64,000 nt of DNA. It comes from Mycoplasmopsis bovis PG45. GTDB lineage: Bacteria; Bacillota_I; Bacilli_A; Mycoplasmatales; Metamycoplasmataceae. The DNA lies in contig NC_014760.1 of the NCBI RefSeq assembly GCF_000183385.1, positions 744,001 through 808,000 on the forward strand. Direction: 5' to 3'. The number at the start of each line of letters is the position of its first letter. Within the stretch, counting starts at the first letter, position 1. Shown one piece after another: positions 20,570 to 32,624 of this stretch. Below the pieces are notes generated by a model. That model was not told the origin of the DNA. It did no database searches and worked only from the letters and a program-made list of their open reading frames with translations. The translations under genes were made by a program, and so were the position numbers.

Positions 20570-21589
20570 CTAAATTAAAACTGAAGTTTTATTCATAATT
20601 TCAGTTAGTAATCAAACATGATTTAGTAATGTTGAAGCAACATCAACTGATTTTATAATGTTGAATAATTCATTTTGTGACTTAAACCAGATGTTTAATT
20701 TAGCATCTTTTTCATTGTATATAAATCCAAAGCTATTTTGTTCTAATCTAAATTCATCAGCAAACTTTTTCAAGTCATCAATTAGTGATTTAGAAATATT
20801 GTCATTTGTAGCATATAAGCCTATTTCACTGTTAATTTCGACAAAATTAGAATCAACATTTTTAATTAATTTCTCTTTATTATTTAATTGGTTAAAACCA
20901 TAAAAACTAGCATGGTTTGATTTATCTAAATATTCTTGACTAATAGCACACTCTAGCAATAAAATATTTTCTTTAATGTTGTTATTTTTAAGTATATGAA
21001 CTTCATTGATAGTTCATTGATTTTTATTATCAATGTCGTTTGCAACAAATGCTTTTGCTACAACAGCACTTTCTACCATATCTTCTTTTCTATATAACTC
21101 TAAAGCTAAAGCAGAAGTCTTGTCAGAAACATCAGTTTGTGAAAAGTTCAGATTTGCATAAGTAAAGATTTTTGAAATTACTGGGCTAAAATCAATGCTT
21201 TTGTATGCTTGTTGTTTTGTTTTAAATTTATTAGAAAAATATAAAGAAAGAATGTAAGAACCTGCTAGCATAAAAATTATTATAAGAGCAAATAAAGCTC
21301 AGCTTACATTTTTCGCAGTATCAGATAATTGTGTTTTTGATGCTGTTGCATTTTCAATTGCTTCCTTTGTTTGCCAAGGATCTAGCTTATTAAATAATAT
21401 TAGTGGTATTAATAGCAAGAGTGCAAAAGATAAAAATAAAATTGAAAGAACAAAGAAAAAGAAAGTTTTCTTAGCTTCTGTTGTTTTTCTTTCTTTAATC
21501 ATTTGCTTAAATTCATTTTTTGATAGGGAATTAAGTTCCTTTTGAACTTCATCATATTTTTGGTGCATATTTGAGGTTATTGATGTCAT
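20570..21589 (-). CDS. Membrane protein, DUF3137-like
   Basis: 339 aa; ATG 21589 with AGGAGG upstream. Residues 1-40 are charged and helical, then two hydrophobic segments (about 42-66 and 98-118) and a soluble C-terminal part (YKSIDFSPVISKIFTYANL onward) like DUF3137 proteins of mollicutes. TGA codons are Trp. Function unknown. It may be cotranscribed with the MATE gene 140 nt upstream. Confidence 0.7.
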
Positions 21590-21732
21590 TAAAGCCTCCT
21601 GTGTGTTTTTTTAATTATAAATTGAATATACTAATATGTAGAATTTTATTGATTTTAAATTTTAAGAAATGCAAAATAACTATTAATTTATTGTTTTTTC
21701 ACAAAAATGTCTCTGAATAAATAATATTACTA

Positions 21733-23508
21733 TTACGGCACATCAATGAGCTCGGCTTTTTGAGCCATTTCGAAAAATTTGTGCTCAATTTTTCTACTTC
21801 AACTTAGTTTTGTCTGGTCAATTTTTTCTATTTTTTTAAATACAAATCAATATGAAAGGCCCATTAGGACTAACGAAGATAATAAGCAATTAAACACAAA
21901 TGCTCCCACTATAATTCAGTTGGCCATTTCTTTATCTCCGGTTGTTTTGTAGACACCATAGGCAATTCCATATGATATTGGAATAACAATTACAAATGAT
22001 ATAAAATTCTCGAAAGCTGATGAGAATATTGTTTTTTCAACATCATTTGCCCCTTGGAAAGCAAGGAGTGAATTGATAGTTAATGAGACAGCTAAAATTC
22101 TAAGTGAAATAACTCTGATAAAGGTTGCAGTCCCTTCAATTTTATCGCTATCAACATTTAGAATTCACACCCACAAATTATTAGCCGTAGAAGCAACAAA
22201 AACATAAACAATTATTGAGTAAAGAAGCGCGATAAGCATTGTTCATAGATAAACTTTTTTACATCTATCAAACTTTCTAAGAGTGTAATTGTATGAAAAT
22301 AGACTTCTTGCGCCATCATTTATTCCAAAAAAAGATATCAAAAATAAACTTACAATTGGTTGTCCTTTTGCCCAGAAAAATTGAAAGTATTCTGGCATAG
22401 CAAAGTGCGAGTTAGCTATTAATAGATTCATTATAATAAATGAAAAGCCTATGCCAAATGTTCTTAAAAAGCCTCCTAAACCAAGTGAGAATATTGGGCC
22501 CAGTAATTTTTTATTAAATTTAAATTTAAATAAACTTTTGATTGATAGCCACGTTTTCTGCTTCCTATCTTTAACTACTATATAAATAATGTATGCAGAT
22601 GTATTAAAAAGTCACCCAATCACAGTTGCAACAACGCCACCAAGCACACCCATTTTAAAATTAATGATAAATAAAGCATCTAAAGCGATGTTAATTAAGT
22701 TTGCAACTATTCCACAAACCATAACATAAGTGTTATATCCTTCAGAACGTATAAAATACGATAAATAAAGCGTTAAACACTGTAAAACAGTTGCACTGGC
22801 GTAAATATAAATATATTGCTTTGCTCATTGAACGCTTAATTTATGTGCAGCATTGTAAAAATCTTGCAACCTTTCTGCGCTAATGTTGGCGTTTTTCGCT
22901 ACTATAGAGTCAATCTTTGTAACTCCAGCTATTTTATCTAATAATCCTGACCATATTGCAATAAAAGTTATAAAAGATGAAAGAACTGAAAGTATAACAC
23001 TTACTCAGAACATAGTAGCTCATAAGTTTTTGCCTGTTTTTTCTAATTTTTTCCCAACACATTTTGTGTAATAAATCGACGAACCCACTGGTACTAAATA
23101 AACAATTGCATTAGAAAAAATAATTAATGGAGTAAATGAAGCGGTTGTGGTTGATACTATCGTATTTGAATTTATAACAGTCAACTTAGATACATTCGCT
23201 ATAGTCGCCTGCTCATTATATGCATTAAGCATTTCATTATAACTTTTGAATAGCTCACTAGTGTTTACATTATGCAAGCTAAGAGTTAAATAGCTAACAA
23301 TTTCACTATCACTTTTACCAAACACATTACTATATTTTGGTACAAATTGCAAAATGAAAATTTGATCTATAAATGAGTATAGACCAACCATCATTGAGGC
23401 TAATAAACTAGGAATAGCAACTATTCATATAGCTTTAGAAATAGGCATTTCACCAAATAATTTTCTGGCTCTTTCCTGTTTTTCACTAACTGATTTATGA
23501 ATAAGCAC
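21733..23508 (-). CDS. MATE-family efflux transporter
   Basis: Probable cation-coupled exporter of drugs or metabolites in the membrane; about 590 aa with some 12 hydrophobic segments. The MATE-like SFFGINDGARSLFSYNY near residue 400 fits the conserved Q/P-x-x-G-x-N-x-G region, and SLLASMMVGLYSFIDQIFI is the usual first helix. Many TGA are Trp. The start is unclear: GGGAGG (23505-23512 region) is followed by GTG 23508 or an ATT at 23502, with the first in-frame ATG about 20 codons further in. Family length is usually about 450, so there is an extra loop (YSNVFGKSDSEIVSYL) near the N-terminus. Confidence 0.8.
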
Positions 23509-23558
23509 CTCCCATTTATAAAGTAATAATTTACTTATAACTCTATAAAACAGCCAAA

Positions 23559-24011
23559 TTATTTATGATACTTGCTGTTGTTTAAGATCATAAAAGCTCT
23601 ATAAACTTGTTCAATTAGCATAATTCTAAATAACTGATGAGGGAATGTCATTTGTGAAAACGATAGCTTGAGTGCATTATCAAAATAATTTTCACAAACT
23701 CCATCAGAACCTCCAATTACAAATGTTATGCTTTGGTTTGTGTATGATTCAATCAATTTTGAAAAACTAACTGAATCAACTTGCTTACCTTTTAATGAAA
23801 GCAAAATAACTTTAGAGTTAGGCATAATTGACTCTAATATTAATTTAGTCTCTTTTTCTTTTTTTACTTCTATGTTTTTTTCTTCGCTAAATTCTTTAAT
23901 CTCGGAAAATGACAAAGAGCAAAAGTTTCCAACTTGCTTAGCATACTCATCATAAAGGCTCTTAAATTTAGGGCTTAACGACCCAACAGCTATTATTTTA
24001 ATTTTGGTCAT
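23559..24011 (-). CDS. rlmH: 23S rRNA (pseudouridine1915-N3) methyltransferase
   Basis: SPOUT-family methyltransferase for helix 69 of 23S rRNA. 150 aa, normal length. The SAM knot shows FVIGGSDGV and the C-terminal [22 protein letters not shown], which are diagnostic. It overlaps the end of mnmG by 14 bp, so it is in the same operon. Confidence 0.95.
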   Translation of the reverse strand: MTKIKIIAVGSLSPKFKSLYDEYAKQVGNFCSLSFSEIKEFSEEKNIEVKKEKETKLILESIMPNSKVILLSLKGKQVDSVSFSKLIESYTNQSITFVIGGSDGVCENYFDNALKLSFSQMTFPHQLFRIMLIEQVYRAFMILNNSKYHK

Positions 24012-25839
24012 AGTTTTTCTTATGCCTTGATTCTAAATGGAACATCAACATTTGAATATCTGCAGGATTAATCCCACTTATTCTGCTAGCTTGCCCTATG
24101 GTTGCAGGCCTAATTTTTTCAAATTTTTGTCTAGCTTCTATAGCTATATTCTTTACTTCAAAGTAATTTAAATCCTCTGGTATTCTTAAGTTTTCTAATC
24201 TTACTGCTTTATTTGCATCAGATTTTTGCTTTTCAATGTAACCATACAATCGTACCATTGTTGTTATTTCTTCAATGTATGGAAAATCAGGAATAATGTC
24301 ATTAGGATCTACATCAGGGCGAGAAATAACATTTAATAATGTTGAACCATTTGTGATATTGTACTTTAGAGCAACATCGCTTTTCCCTGATAAATGTGTT
24401 GAATTCAGTCTTTGAATTTCATCATCAATTAACTTATATTTGTCAATAACTTTTTGATATTCATCATTGCTAATCATACCTGATTTATAGGCATATTCGC
24501 TTAATCTGTCATCAGCGTTATCATTTCTTAATAATAATCTATATTCAGCTCTTGAAGTTAGCATTCTATATGGTTCTTTTGTGCCCTTAGTTACTAAATC
24601 ATCAATTAAAACACCTATATAACCATGGTTTCTTAGAATAACAATTGGTTCTTTATCTTCCAATTTTAAAGCTGCATTAATACCTGCTATTAATCCTTGC
24701 GCAGCAGCTTCTTCATAGCCACTAGTTCCGTTAATTTGACCTGCTGTAAAAAGATTGGGCACAAGTTTGGTTTCAAGCGATTCTTTAAGTTGCAATGGAT
24801 CTAAAGCGTCATATTCGATTGCATAAGCTCATTTTTGGACTCTTGCATTTCTTAATCCCGGAATTGACTTAATCATTAACTCTTGTACATCAATTGGCAT
24901 AGAAGTAGATAAACCGTTAACATATGTAATAGCACCATCTGCTGTTTCAGGTTCAAAGAAAATTTGGTGTCTTTCTTTGTCAGGAAACTTAACAATTTTA
25001 TCTTCAACAGAAGGACAATATCTAGGACCAATTCCTTCTATAACTCCTGAATACATTGGTGAACGATGTATATTTTCTTCAATAATTTTATGAGTTTCTG
25101 GGGTTGTGTAAGTTAAATAACATGCTATTTGTTTTGGCATCTTTAAGTTTGAACGCGATGAAAATGAAATATTAACATCACTTAATACTTCTTGTTCAAC
25201 TTCATCAAAGTTTATTGAATCAGAATAAATTCTAGGTGGTGTTCCTGTCTTTAGTCTTTGTAATGTAAAGCCTAATTTTGCTAATGATGCACTCAATTTA
25301 GGTGTGGTTTTTTCATTATCAGGTCCGCTAGTAGTTATATCTTGACCTCTTAAAATTCTAGAGTTCATATATGTACCAGTAGTTATGACACATACTTTAG
25401 CATCTATTTTGCCAATATTTTCAACCAAAACACCTTTAAAATAGCCATTATCATCAACTAAAATTTCTTCAGCTACTCCTTCTAATAAGTCTAAATTAGG
25501 TTGTTTTAAAACATATTCATAAGCTAATTCAGAATACTTTTCTTTATCAATTTGTGCTCTTAGTGCTCTAACTGCAGGTCCTTTTGAAAGATTAAGCATC
25601 TTTAATTGAATAGTTGCTAAATCAGCTCATAATCCTTGCATTCCACCTAAAGCGTCAATTTCTCTAGTGATAATCCCTTTAGCAGGTCCACCAATTGATG
25701 GGTTGCATGGCATCATTCCTAATTTTTTAGAGTTAAAGGTTAGCAAAAGTGTTTTATGACCTTTGTGAGAAATTGCGAATGCAGCTTCTAGCCCGGCATG
25801 ACCACCACCAATAACAATAGCATCGTATTTCTTATTCAT
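23998..25839 (-). CDS. mnmG: tRNA 5-carboxymethylaminomethyluridine-34 modification enzyme
   Basis: FAD-dependent enzyme that works with MnmE on wobble U34. 613 aa. The FAD motif [10 protein letters not shown] is at 11-20; [11 protein letters not shown] and [11 protein letters not shown] and the Cys and FAD contact regions are all present; RLKTGTPPR is the known folate/tRNA site. TGA codons are Trp. The start ATG has no strong Shine-Dalgarno; an A/T-rich promoter (TATATT 14 nt upstream) is close. IS30 copy 2 sits 62 bp upstream, so it separates mnmG from whatever lay before it. Confidence 0.96.
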
Positions 25840-25901
25840 AGTTTATAAATTTTAATATATTTATTAATAAATATATCAACATAAATTGCTTAATGTTAGA
25901 G

Positions 25902-27422
25902 TATAAATTCTTAAATTAAAAAGCACCTAATTTGAGTATTGGAAAAATAATACCAATTTTTGGTGGTTCTGACAAGAAAATGGCCTAAAGCATAAAAAAA
26001 GAATAAAGAAAAGATACTTTTGAGTACTCAAAAGTGCAAAATTTTGTGTTGATGTTAATTTTTATTGCATTTGCTTAGCGCATTTAAAGCCTGAGACACC
26101 TTTATAAATTCTTGGATGTGAATTTATAAAATCGGCTATTGGTTTTAGATCTTGACCAACATATTTATCTATAGATTTTCCCTTTGGAATGTATCTTCTT
26201 AAAAGCCTGTGAGCATTTTCAATGCTACCTTTTTCTGATGATGAATAAGGATGACAATGGAAAATTTCTTTGATTGATTCTATCTCTGGAAGTTTGTAAT
26301 TTTCACTTCCATTATCAATAGTTAATGTGTCAATAACAAGATTATTGTCCTTAATCAATTTCTCCAAATTTTCTTTTATTGCTTTTGCATTTCTTCTAGA
26401 GAGCGCGCAATAAAACATTCTAGATTTTCTGTTGATTAATGTAAGAATGCAATAATTGTCAGATCTTAAACCAATTACAGTGTCCATTTCATAATCATTG
26501 TCATTTAACCTTAAATTAACTGATTCTGGACGTTCAGTAATAAGTTTGCCTATTGTCTTTTTCTTTGTCTCATGCTTTACTGTTGTTCTGCTTCCATATT
26601 TGCCGTTTGATTTATATGGAAGAATATCTAATTTTAGACCAAAAGCACTATGTTTAGCCAATATACGGTAAAAGTTTTGAACTGATGGAATATATGAATT
26701 TTGAAGTTTTCCCTGTGCTTCTAGTTCTCTTATGTATTTAAAAATAATGCTTGCCACAGACTGTTTAACAGCTTTACTATCTAAGTTAAAACTATTTCTA
26801 TTCTTCAAATAAAAGTACAGTAACTGTTTGTAAAACTTAAAAATGTCAATGTATTTCATAAGCAATTTAGAATTGTTTTCTAATTTTTTTGAATCATGTC
26901 TTGTTTCAATTAAATTCAAAAATTTGAGAGCACTAATTACATATACTGTTTTGCCTTTTAAGTCCATACCACACAATTTACATTTCTTTTGATATTTAGC
27001 ATAGCCACGCTTTGTTTCAATTGTAATTCTGTCAAATAAGTTATAAATTGATCTTGATTTAAACCCCACAATATTAGAAACAGTTTTCATATCATAGCCA
27101 GCAATTAGCCTTTCAAGAATTTCTTTAAGTCTCAACGGGCTAATGTTATTTTTATTGGTTTTGTGATTTGACTTGGTCAATATTTCATCTCAATTCGTTT
27201 CATCAATTACATAATGTACATAATTAAACTTGTACTTGCCGTGCACATTTAATTTCTTTTTAAGCAAGCATAGGTCAGTTGAATAACTAGTATTTTTGTC
27301 ATTGCTAATCATATATAATGTAAAAGCCTTTCTTTTTTTAATTTAGATACTCAAATTTTAACAAAAGGCAACAAAAAGCGCCGCAAGTTAACTTGTGGTG
27401 CTTTTTGCTTTGTTAATGAATA
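25902..27422 (-). mobile_element. IS30-family insertion sequence, copy 2 (1,521 bp)
   Basis: Same ends and length as copy 1 and about 99 percent alike by eye. Inserted in the promoter side of mnmG in the same orientation. Confidence 0.92.
26062..27312 (-). CDS. IS30-family transposase
   Basis: 416 aa, same frame and TGA (Trp) as copy 1. The second-Asp motif is DNGSEN, the usual form. Other differences from copy 1 include ICALSRRN against YCTLSRRN. Complete, probably active. Confidence 0.93.
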
Positions 27423-27683
27423 GCTTAATGTTAGAGAGGCAAGAATATAGTTAGTATCTACGCATTTATGCTTTTGCCAATAAAAGCCAACTATTTTACA
27501 TGCAATTCTGTTTTATAGCATTATAAGTATAACATAGCACCCAAAAGATATGTATCATTATGATTCGTAATTATTAAAATAATAATGTGAAAAACGATAC
27601 TCTTAATTATTTATAAGCAATATACATTGTGAATATATTTTGTCATTCTGTTTTCAGAATTATTTAACTTTGTACAATTAGAA

Positions 27684-27689
27684 TATAAT
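27684..27689 (+). promoter_or_regulatory. -10 box of the 149-aa gene, leaderless
   Basis: TATAAT ends 6 nt before the ATG at 27696 with no Shine-Dalgarno. The 27423-27695 gap holds the IS30 target duplication, a CTGTTTTATAG motif (27507-27517) and this promoter. Confidence 0.55.
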
Positions 27690-27695
27690 CCAATT

Positions 27696-28145
27696 ATGGG
27701 AAAAATAAATATCGGTAAAATCTATAAACTTAAAACTAACAATAATGCAACTTTTGTTATAAAAGGCGATGATATATTAGAACATAAGGCAACTTTTGCT
27801 AAGTCTGATAGAGCATTTGTGTTTTTTACTAATGCAGATGTTGTTTACTTCTTTTCATCCATGCCAGTAAACATAAATAATGAAACACAAACACTAATGG
27901 ATTTGTTCAATCAAGTTAATAAGGATTCATCAATATACACAGAAGAAACAATAGAATCATTTGCAAAAGCAAGGTGCTCTATAATGTTTGCAATGAGACC
28001 TGATGCATTTGATACTTATTTTGAAGTTTGCGCAGACGAAAAGGAACAATTCATACCACCGCTAGTTTACGATGCTGCAATGAGATTTATGAATAGTAAT
28101 ATGGACAAAATTAAATATCCTATTGTTGTTCCTGATCTTAGCTAA
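27696..28145 (+). CDS. Hypothetical protein, 149 aa
   Basis: Not recognised. A soluble protein with no signal and no membrane segment; mixed alpha/beta by eye. The start ATG sits 6 nt after TATAAT. It precedes the first S8 protease by 174 bp. Its last 60 codons are repeated at 36430-36612 before the third protease, so it was part of the unit that was copied. No TGA codons within. Confidence 0.65.
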   Translation: MGKINIGKIYKLKTNNNATFVIKGDDILEHKATFAKSDRAFVFFTNADVVYFFSSMPVNINNETQTLMDLFNQVNKDSSIYTEETIESFAKARCSIMFAMRPDAFDTYFEVCADEKEQFIPPLVYDAAMRFMNSNMDKIKYPIVVPDLS

Positions 28146-28304
28146 AAGATACAATTTATTAGTGTTTGCCTATTTAGGAATCCAAAAAGTGACCATATTA
28201 TTTCTATCACTTTTTTCTTTATAAATCTTAGTTTATATTTTAAATATCATAATTAGATACACCAACTTATTCCACTCATAAATTTAAATATCCATTAATA
28301 TATT

Positions 28305-28310
28305 TATAAT
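28305..28310 (+). promoter_or_regulatory. -10 box of protease 1, probable leaderless start
   Basis: TATAAT then nine nt (TTTAGTGGT) then ATG; the same arrangement occurs before protease 3 at 36774-36779. Confidence 0.55.
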
Positions 28311-28319
28311 TTTAGTGGT

Positions 28320-30635
28320 ATGAATAAGTTAATTTTAAGCCCAATATACCTCGCCCCAATTTTTTCTGTTTCCGCTGTTTTACCAGTTGTAGATAACAAG
28401 GTTAAAATCAATAAAAATAGCAATATATCAATAAATGAAAATGACTATAAACAGTTAATTAAAATGTATATCCCATACTACAACAAATTAGGAGTGTGGG
28501 ATAGGGAAAAGATGCCTAGTGATTATTCATCTAGTGTATATGATAAAGTCGGGATTATTGAGGTAGAAGATATTAATAGCAATTATTTACTTTCACAAAA
28601 CAGCGACTTTAAAATAATTAGAACAAATCCTTATAATTCAAAAAGTTATTCAGATCATGGATATGCTGTAGCTTCAATAATAGGTACAGACTTTGGTATC
28701 AACCAAGATGCTTCAATATACTATACAACGCTGGATAATAACAAAATAATTGATAGCATTATAAATCTACATAAAAATTTTGGAATAAGGCTAATAAATA
28801 TGAGTTTAGGGCCAGCTGATATATTTGGGCAAATTGGATCAAGAACTGCCAACACATTGAATAGCTATAAAACTGATAAAAAATATGATGATGTTGATAA
28901 TGACTACAAAATGTCATTAGACGATATCTATAAATACAGAAGCATATTTTATAATCTATCTAAGGCAATTATCTATTTCTCACTTTATGATAATATGCAT
29001 ATTTATGGAATGAATGATATTAAAAAACAGTACAAAGCAATAGGTCAATATGCATTGGATAATAATATTAAGATTATTCAATCCAGCGGAAATGACAATG
29101 ATGAATTATCAAAGACAATGGTGGATAATAATTTACTAAATAGACCAGAATTCATGGATAATGGCATCATTTCAAAGCAAAAAATTTACGATATATTTAA
29201 AAAGTTTTTTAATTCAGCAACAAAATATTGAAAGAATGAAAATTACGAAAATTATAATAAAAAAACGTTAGCTAAAATTCAACCTGTTATTGATAATGCA
29301 TTAGGTAATCAAAGCTGAACGTACAATGGTAATGATCGATGATTACGTGACTTCGACTTTTCTGATTTTCTTGATATTGAAAACAGAAAAAAGAAACTCT
29401 TTAATTCTTTATTAGATTGGCAAAGTCTTCGTTATCATGATGGTATTATTTCAGTAGGTTCAGTAAATTGAAAGAATATTGCAACAAATTTTAGTTCATA
29501 TGCCAAGGATAATTATGGTTCATTTCCATTTATTTCTGCTTATGGAAATGATCTAAAAAATGACAGAGATGAATTATCAAAAAACAAATATTATAAAGAT
29601 GATTATGATCGTATAGAAAAATACATAAAAACTACAAATGACTCCGATGAATTCAAAAACAAAATATCATACTTGTTTGATTTTCGCGGAACCAGTAAAT
29701 CTGCACCAATGATAACAGGACTTATATCACGTCTTCAAAGTAAATTAAAAAAAGAGTTGTCAATTGCTGATGTTAAGCTATTGTTAGCAGGTTCAGCCAA
29801 TTATTCATCAACTAAAGCATATAAACATAAAGATTTTAATTTTGATCAATTGACTTCTGAGTATGAACACTGAAGACACAATAGAGCTAAAAACAAAACA
29901 GGCTTTGGAATACCTAAATATTTTAAAATGAAAGACATTTGAAATAGTGACAAAATAAAAACAATTCGCCCTCATGAACTTGGTAAAGACTTTATAAATA
30001 AAAAAACTGAAAGTCAAGTTTATGCCGATACAGCAGTCCAAGGCCAATGAAAGCATTGAGATTCAACTTTTGTTTGACAGCAGAAAATGTCATTTGCTAA
30101 ATACTGAAAACTTTATAATACAAAAAATAATTCATTTGTTAGCCGGTTTAGAAATAAATGACTTCCAATTTTATTAGAAGCAATAGAATACAACAGCGCA
30201 ATTAACCCTGATTGAAGCTTCGATCATATACCATACTTTTCAATAAAAGCTGATATGACAACCCATACTTATATGTCAATGTATAATTCTGCAACAGAAA
30301 CAAAATTAGGAAATGAACCTAATGTTACAATACAAAAAGTTTACTTTTATAAACCTATCCCCATTTGAAATGAAACTTATAAAATATTTATTAATTATGA
30401 TGAACTAGAAAGATATCTTAGAATATTTTGAGACTATCTTATCTGGAAGAATAATGTTATTCTTTCCAAAGATGATCCAAACTATTCATACTATTATGCT
30501 GAAGCTCCAATATTGCAACCATATAAAAAATATATTCACGAAATTAAACAAAAATACTGAGAACATTTAAAGGAAAATGTATGAATAAAAAACTATGCAA
30601 ATGTAGTGGAAGTTGAGCCCGTTCCTTTTTGATAA
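28320..30635 (+). CDS. Exported subtilisin-like (S8) serine protease, cassette 1
   Basis: 771 aa through many TGA (Trp). The N-terminus (MNKLILSPIYLAPIFSVSAV) is a hydrophobic export signal without lipobox. S8 motifs in order: GIIEVED with E81 where subtilisins have the catalytic Asp; SDHGYAVASIIGT with H113; RLINMSLGP; IQSSGNDND with the oxyanion Asn258; and RGTSKSAPMITG with Ser459. The last 250 residues form an unknown, Trp-rich domain. TATAAT sits 9 nt before the ATG and no Shine-Dalgarno is seen. The last 55 bp overlap the partner lipoprotein gene. Targets could be host proteins or its partner; neither is shown. Confidence 0.85.
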
Positions 30636-31960
30636 AATCAGCGTTGCCTTTTGCCATAAGTATTCCAATGTTTGTTTCATCATCTTGCGGAACGTTTTAT
30701 CAAACTTATAATGAAATCGAACTTTCTATTTATTTAAATACTAATATTTTAGAGAGCAAAATCAGAAAGATTATTGATAGCAGAATACAAGTATTTAGTT
30801 TGGGTGATAAATGAGTTTTGGAATATAGCCCAGAAGTTAAAGAGAAAATTGGTGAATTTCTTAAGTTAATATCTAGTTTCACTTATGCACCAAATTATGA
30901 GTTTCCTGGAATTGAAAACGAATATATTTCATACTTGTACTATACTGGCGAAAACAAAAAATTGTTTTATTCAAATGAAATTGAAGAGTCGAAAATTGCA
31001 AAAGAATATGATCCAAAAAATGTACATAAGGCTTTAACTCTTGACAATTTATTTTACTTTGATGGCATTAAATATGCAAAAGAATTATTAATGAGAAAAT
31101 CTGCAATCAAAGATCATACTGACAACAAACATTGACAAAATTTGTCTTATCATCTGCTAAATGATATTCACAGAAATTTGCTTAAGTTGTATTCACATCT
31201 CAATCAATACATAGACACAATAAATTACTTTGTTAAGCCTGATAACAAAGTAATTATAAATTCTGGGAAAAATATAAAAGTTGAAAGCAGTGCTTTTAAC
31301 ATTTACAATGATAAAAAGAATCTTGAACTCCTTGCAACAATAAACAACGATTCTGTAATAAATAAGTATCGAAAGTTTGGGATTTTTGATGTTAAAAAGG
31401 AAACTTTAATAATTGATTCAAAAAAAATAAACGCTTTGACATTTAAATTTAATAACACTTATTCGATAAATGATATTAGTGTTAATGCAATAAAATATAA
31501 GTTACCCTCCGAAGCACCAGTTAATGATATCAGCATTAATTTTTCTTATAGGCCTAAACTAATGAGCTTTAAGGAGTTTATTAACTTTAAAAAACGAACT
31601 AGTTCTAGTAGCAAAAATCTTTCAGAAGACAAAATTTCCCTTGGTTTTGTTGACCTGGATGAACTTTTTAAAAACATAAGTGGTATAGATCCAAACAAAC
31701 CTATAGTTTTATCAATAGAAACTTCGGATTTTGGAAAACCATCGACGCTACGTAAGTTCAATAGACCACATATTGATATTTGAAGTTGGGAGAGTTATAT
31801 AAATCAGTGAAATATTTTTATAGATTATCTTCGATTATTAAATCAAAACACTAAAACTATGAACACTCAATTATTGCTTACACCAGACAGTTGAAAATTA
31901 AGCAATGTTTCGGAGCAAGATTGAAAAAATTTGCTGCATATAATGCGAGAAAATATATAG
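30581..31960 (+). CDS. Partner lipoprotein of S8 protease, cassette 1
   Basis: 459 aa; ATG 30581 inside the protease 3' end, after AAAGGAAAATGT. The signal peptide ends FVSSSC. The frame passes many TGA (Trp). The C-terminal half has blocks kept in all three paralogs: KFGIFDVKKETLIIDSKKIN, LTFKFN, YRPKLMSFKEF and a GxxDLDEL segment. Middle region (ENEYISYLYYTGE, LTLDNLFYFDGIKY) is also shared. No known domain. Presented on the cell surface and coupled in translation to the protease, so likely to bind its substrate, hold it at the membrane or help it fold. It resembles the layout of the mycoplasma Ig-binding/Ig-cleaving pair but is not that family. Confidence 0.8.
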
Positions 31961-32133
31961 TGTTATAAGAAGCTACCATATATATTAAATATAAAATTGA
32001 GAATTAACTAGATTAATTCTATTGCTTTTTTATCGGTTTTAGTTTCCAATAGCTATTATTTGAATATGAGGGCAATCCCCTTCCGCTCATAAATTTGCAT
32101 ACTTATTAATAATGTTATAATTATTTTAGTACT

Positions 32134-32624
32134 ATGAATAAGTTGAATAAGTTAATTTTAAGCCCAATATATCTCCCATTTTTTCTGTTTCTGGGCTTTT
32201 GAAAATTGTTGATGACAAAGTTAAGTTAAACAAAGATAGCTCTATATCTATTGATGAAAGTGATTATATGCAATTGATTAGAATGTATGTCCCTTACTAT
32301 AATAAACTAGGGGATCGTGGTAGAGACAGAAGACCTACTAATTACTCGTCTAGCAAATACAATAAAGTTGGAATTGTGGAAGTAAGTGACTTAGATAGCA
32401 ATTATTTGCTTTCTCAAAATGATCAATTTCAATTTATAAAAACACATTGCGGGCAACATAATAATGAAAATGTATATAATGGCTATGGAGTGTAATGAAC
32501 ATATTGCCGCGCGACACATCCAGCCTTGCAACCATATAAAAAATACATACCACAAATTAAGCAAAAATACTGAGAGCATCTTAAGGAGAATGTATGGCTA
32601 GAAAGCTACAGAGATTTGCACTAA
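32134..32624 (+). pseudogene. S8 protease, cassette 2, internally deleted and frameshifted
   Basis: Homolog of the start and end of protease 3 with the middle missing. The signal segment has lost 4 bases (CTCCCATTTTTTCTG against CTCACCCCAATTTTTTCTG), shifting the frame; the body from KIVDDKVKLNKDSSIS to NENVYNGYGV follows, then stops TAA/TGA at 32493. Right after it the C-terminal piece (HPALQPYKKYI to WLESYRDLH) resumes. About 1.8 kb with the His, Asn and Ser motifs are gone. So this cassette cannot make a protease, though its lipoprotein is intact. Confidence 0.9.

Larger units (their letters stand above)
25888..27436. repeat. 14-bp target duplication around IS30 copy 2
   Basis: GCTTAATGTTAGAG lies directly at 25888-25901 and 27423-27436. 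The sequence and length prove the insertion and fix the element's ends. Confidence 0.9.

Noticed and set aside
28320-31960. Calling the protease-lipoprotein pair the known MIB-MIP Ig system
   Set aside because: MIP belongs to another protease family as far as I know (DUF31 type); here the protease has S8 HG..., GN and GTS motifs and the lipoprotein has no recognised Ig-binding blocks. Only the two-gene layout is alike.
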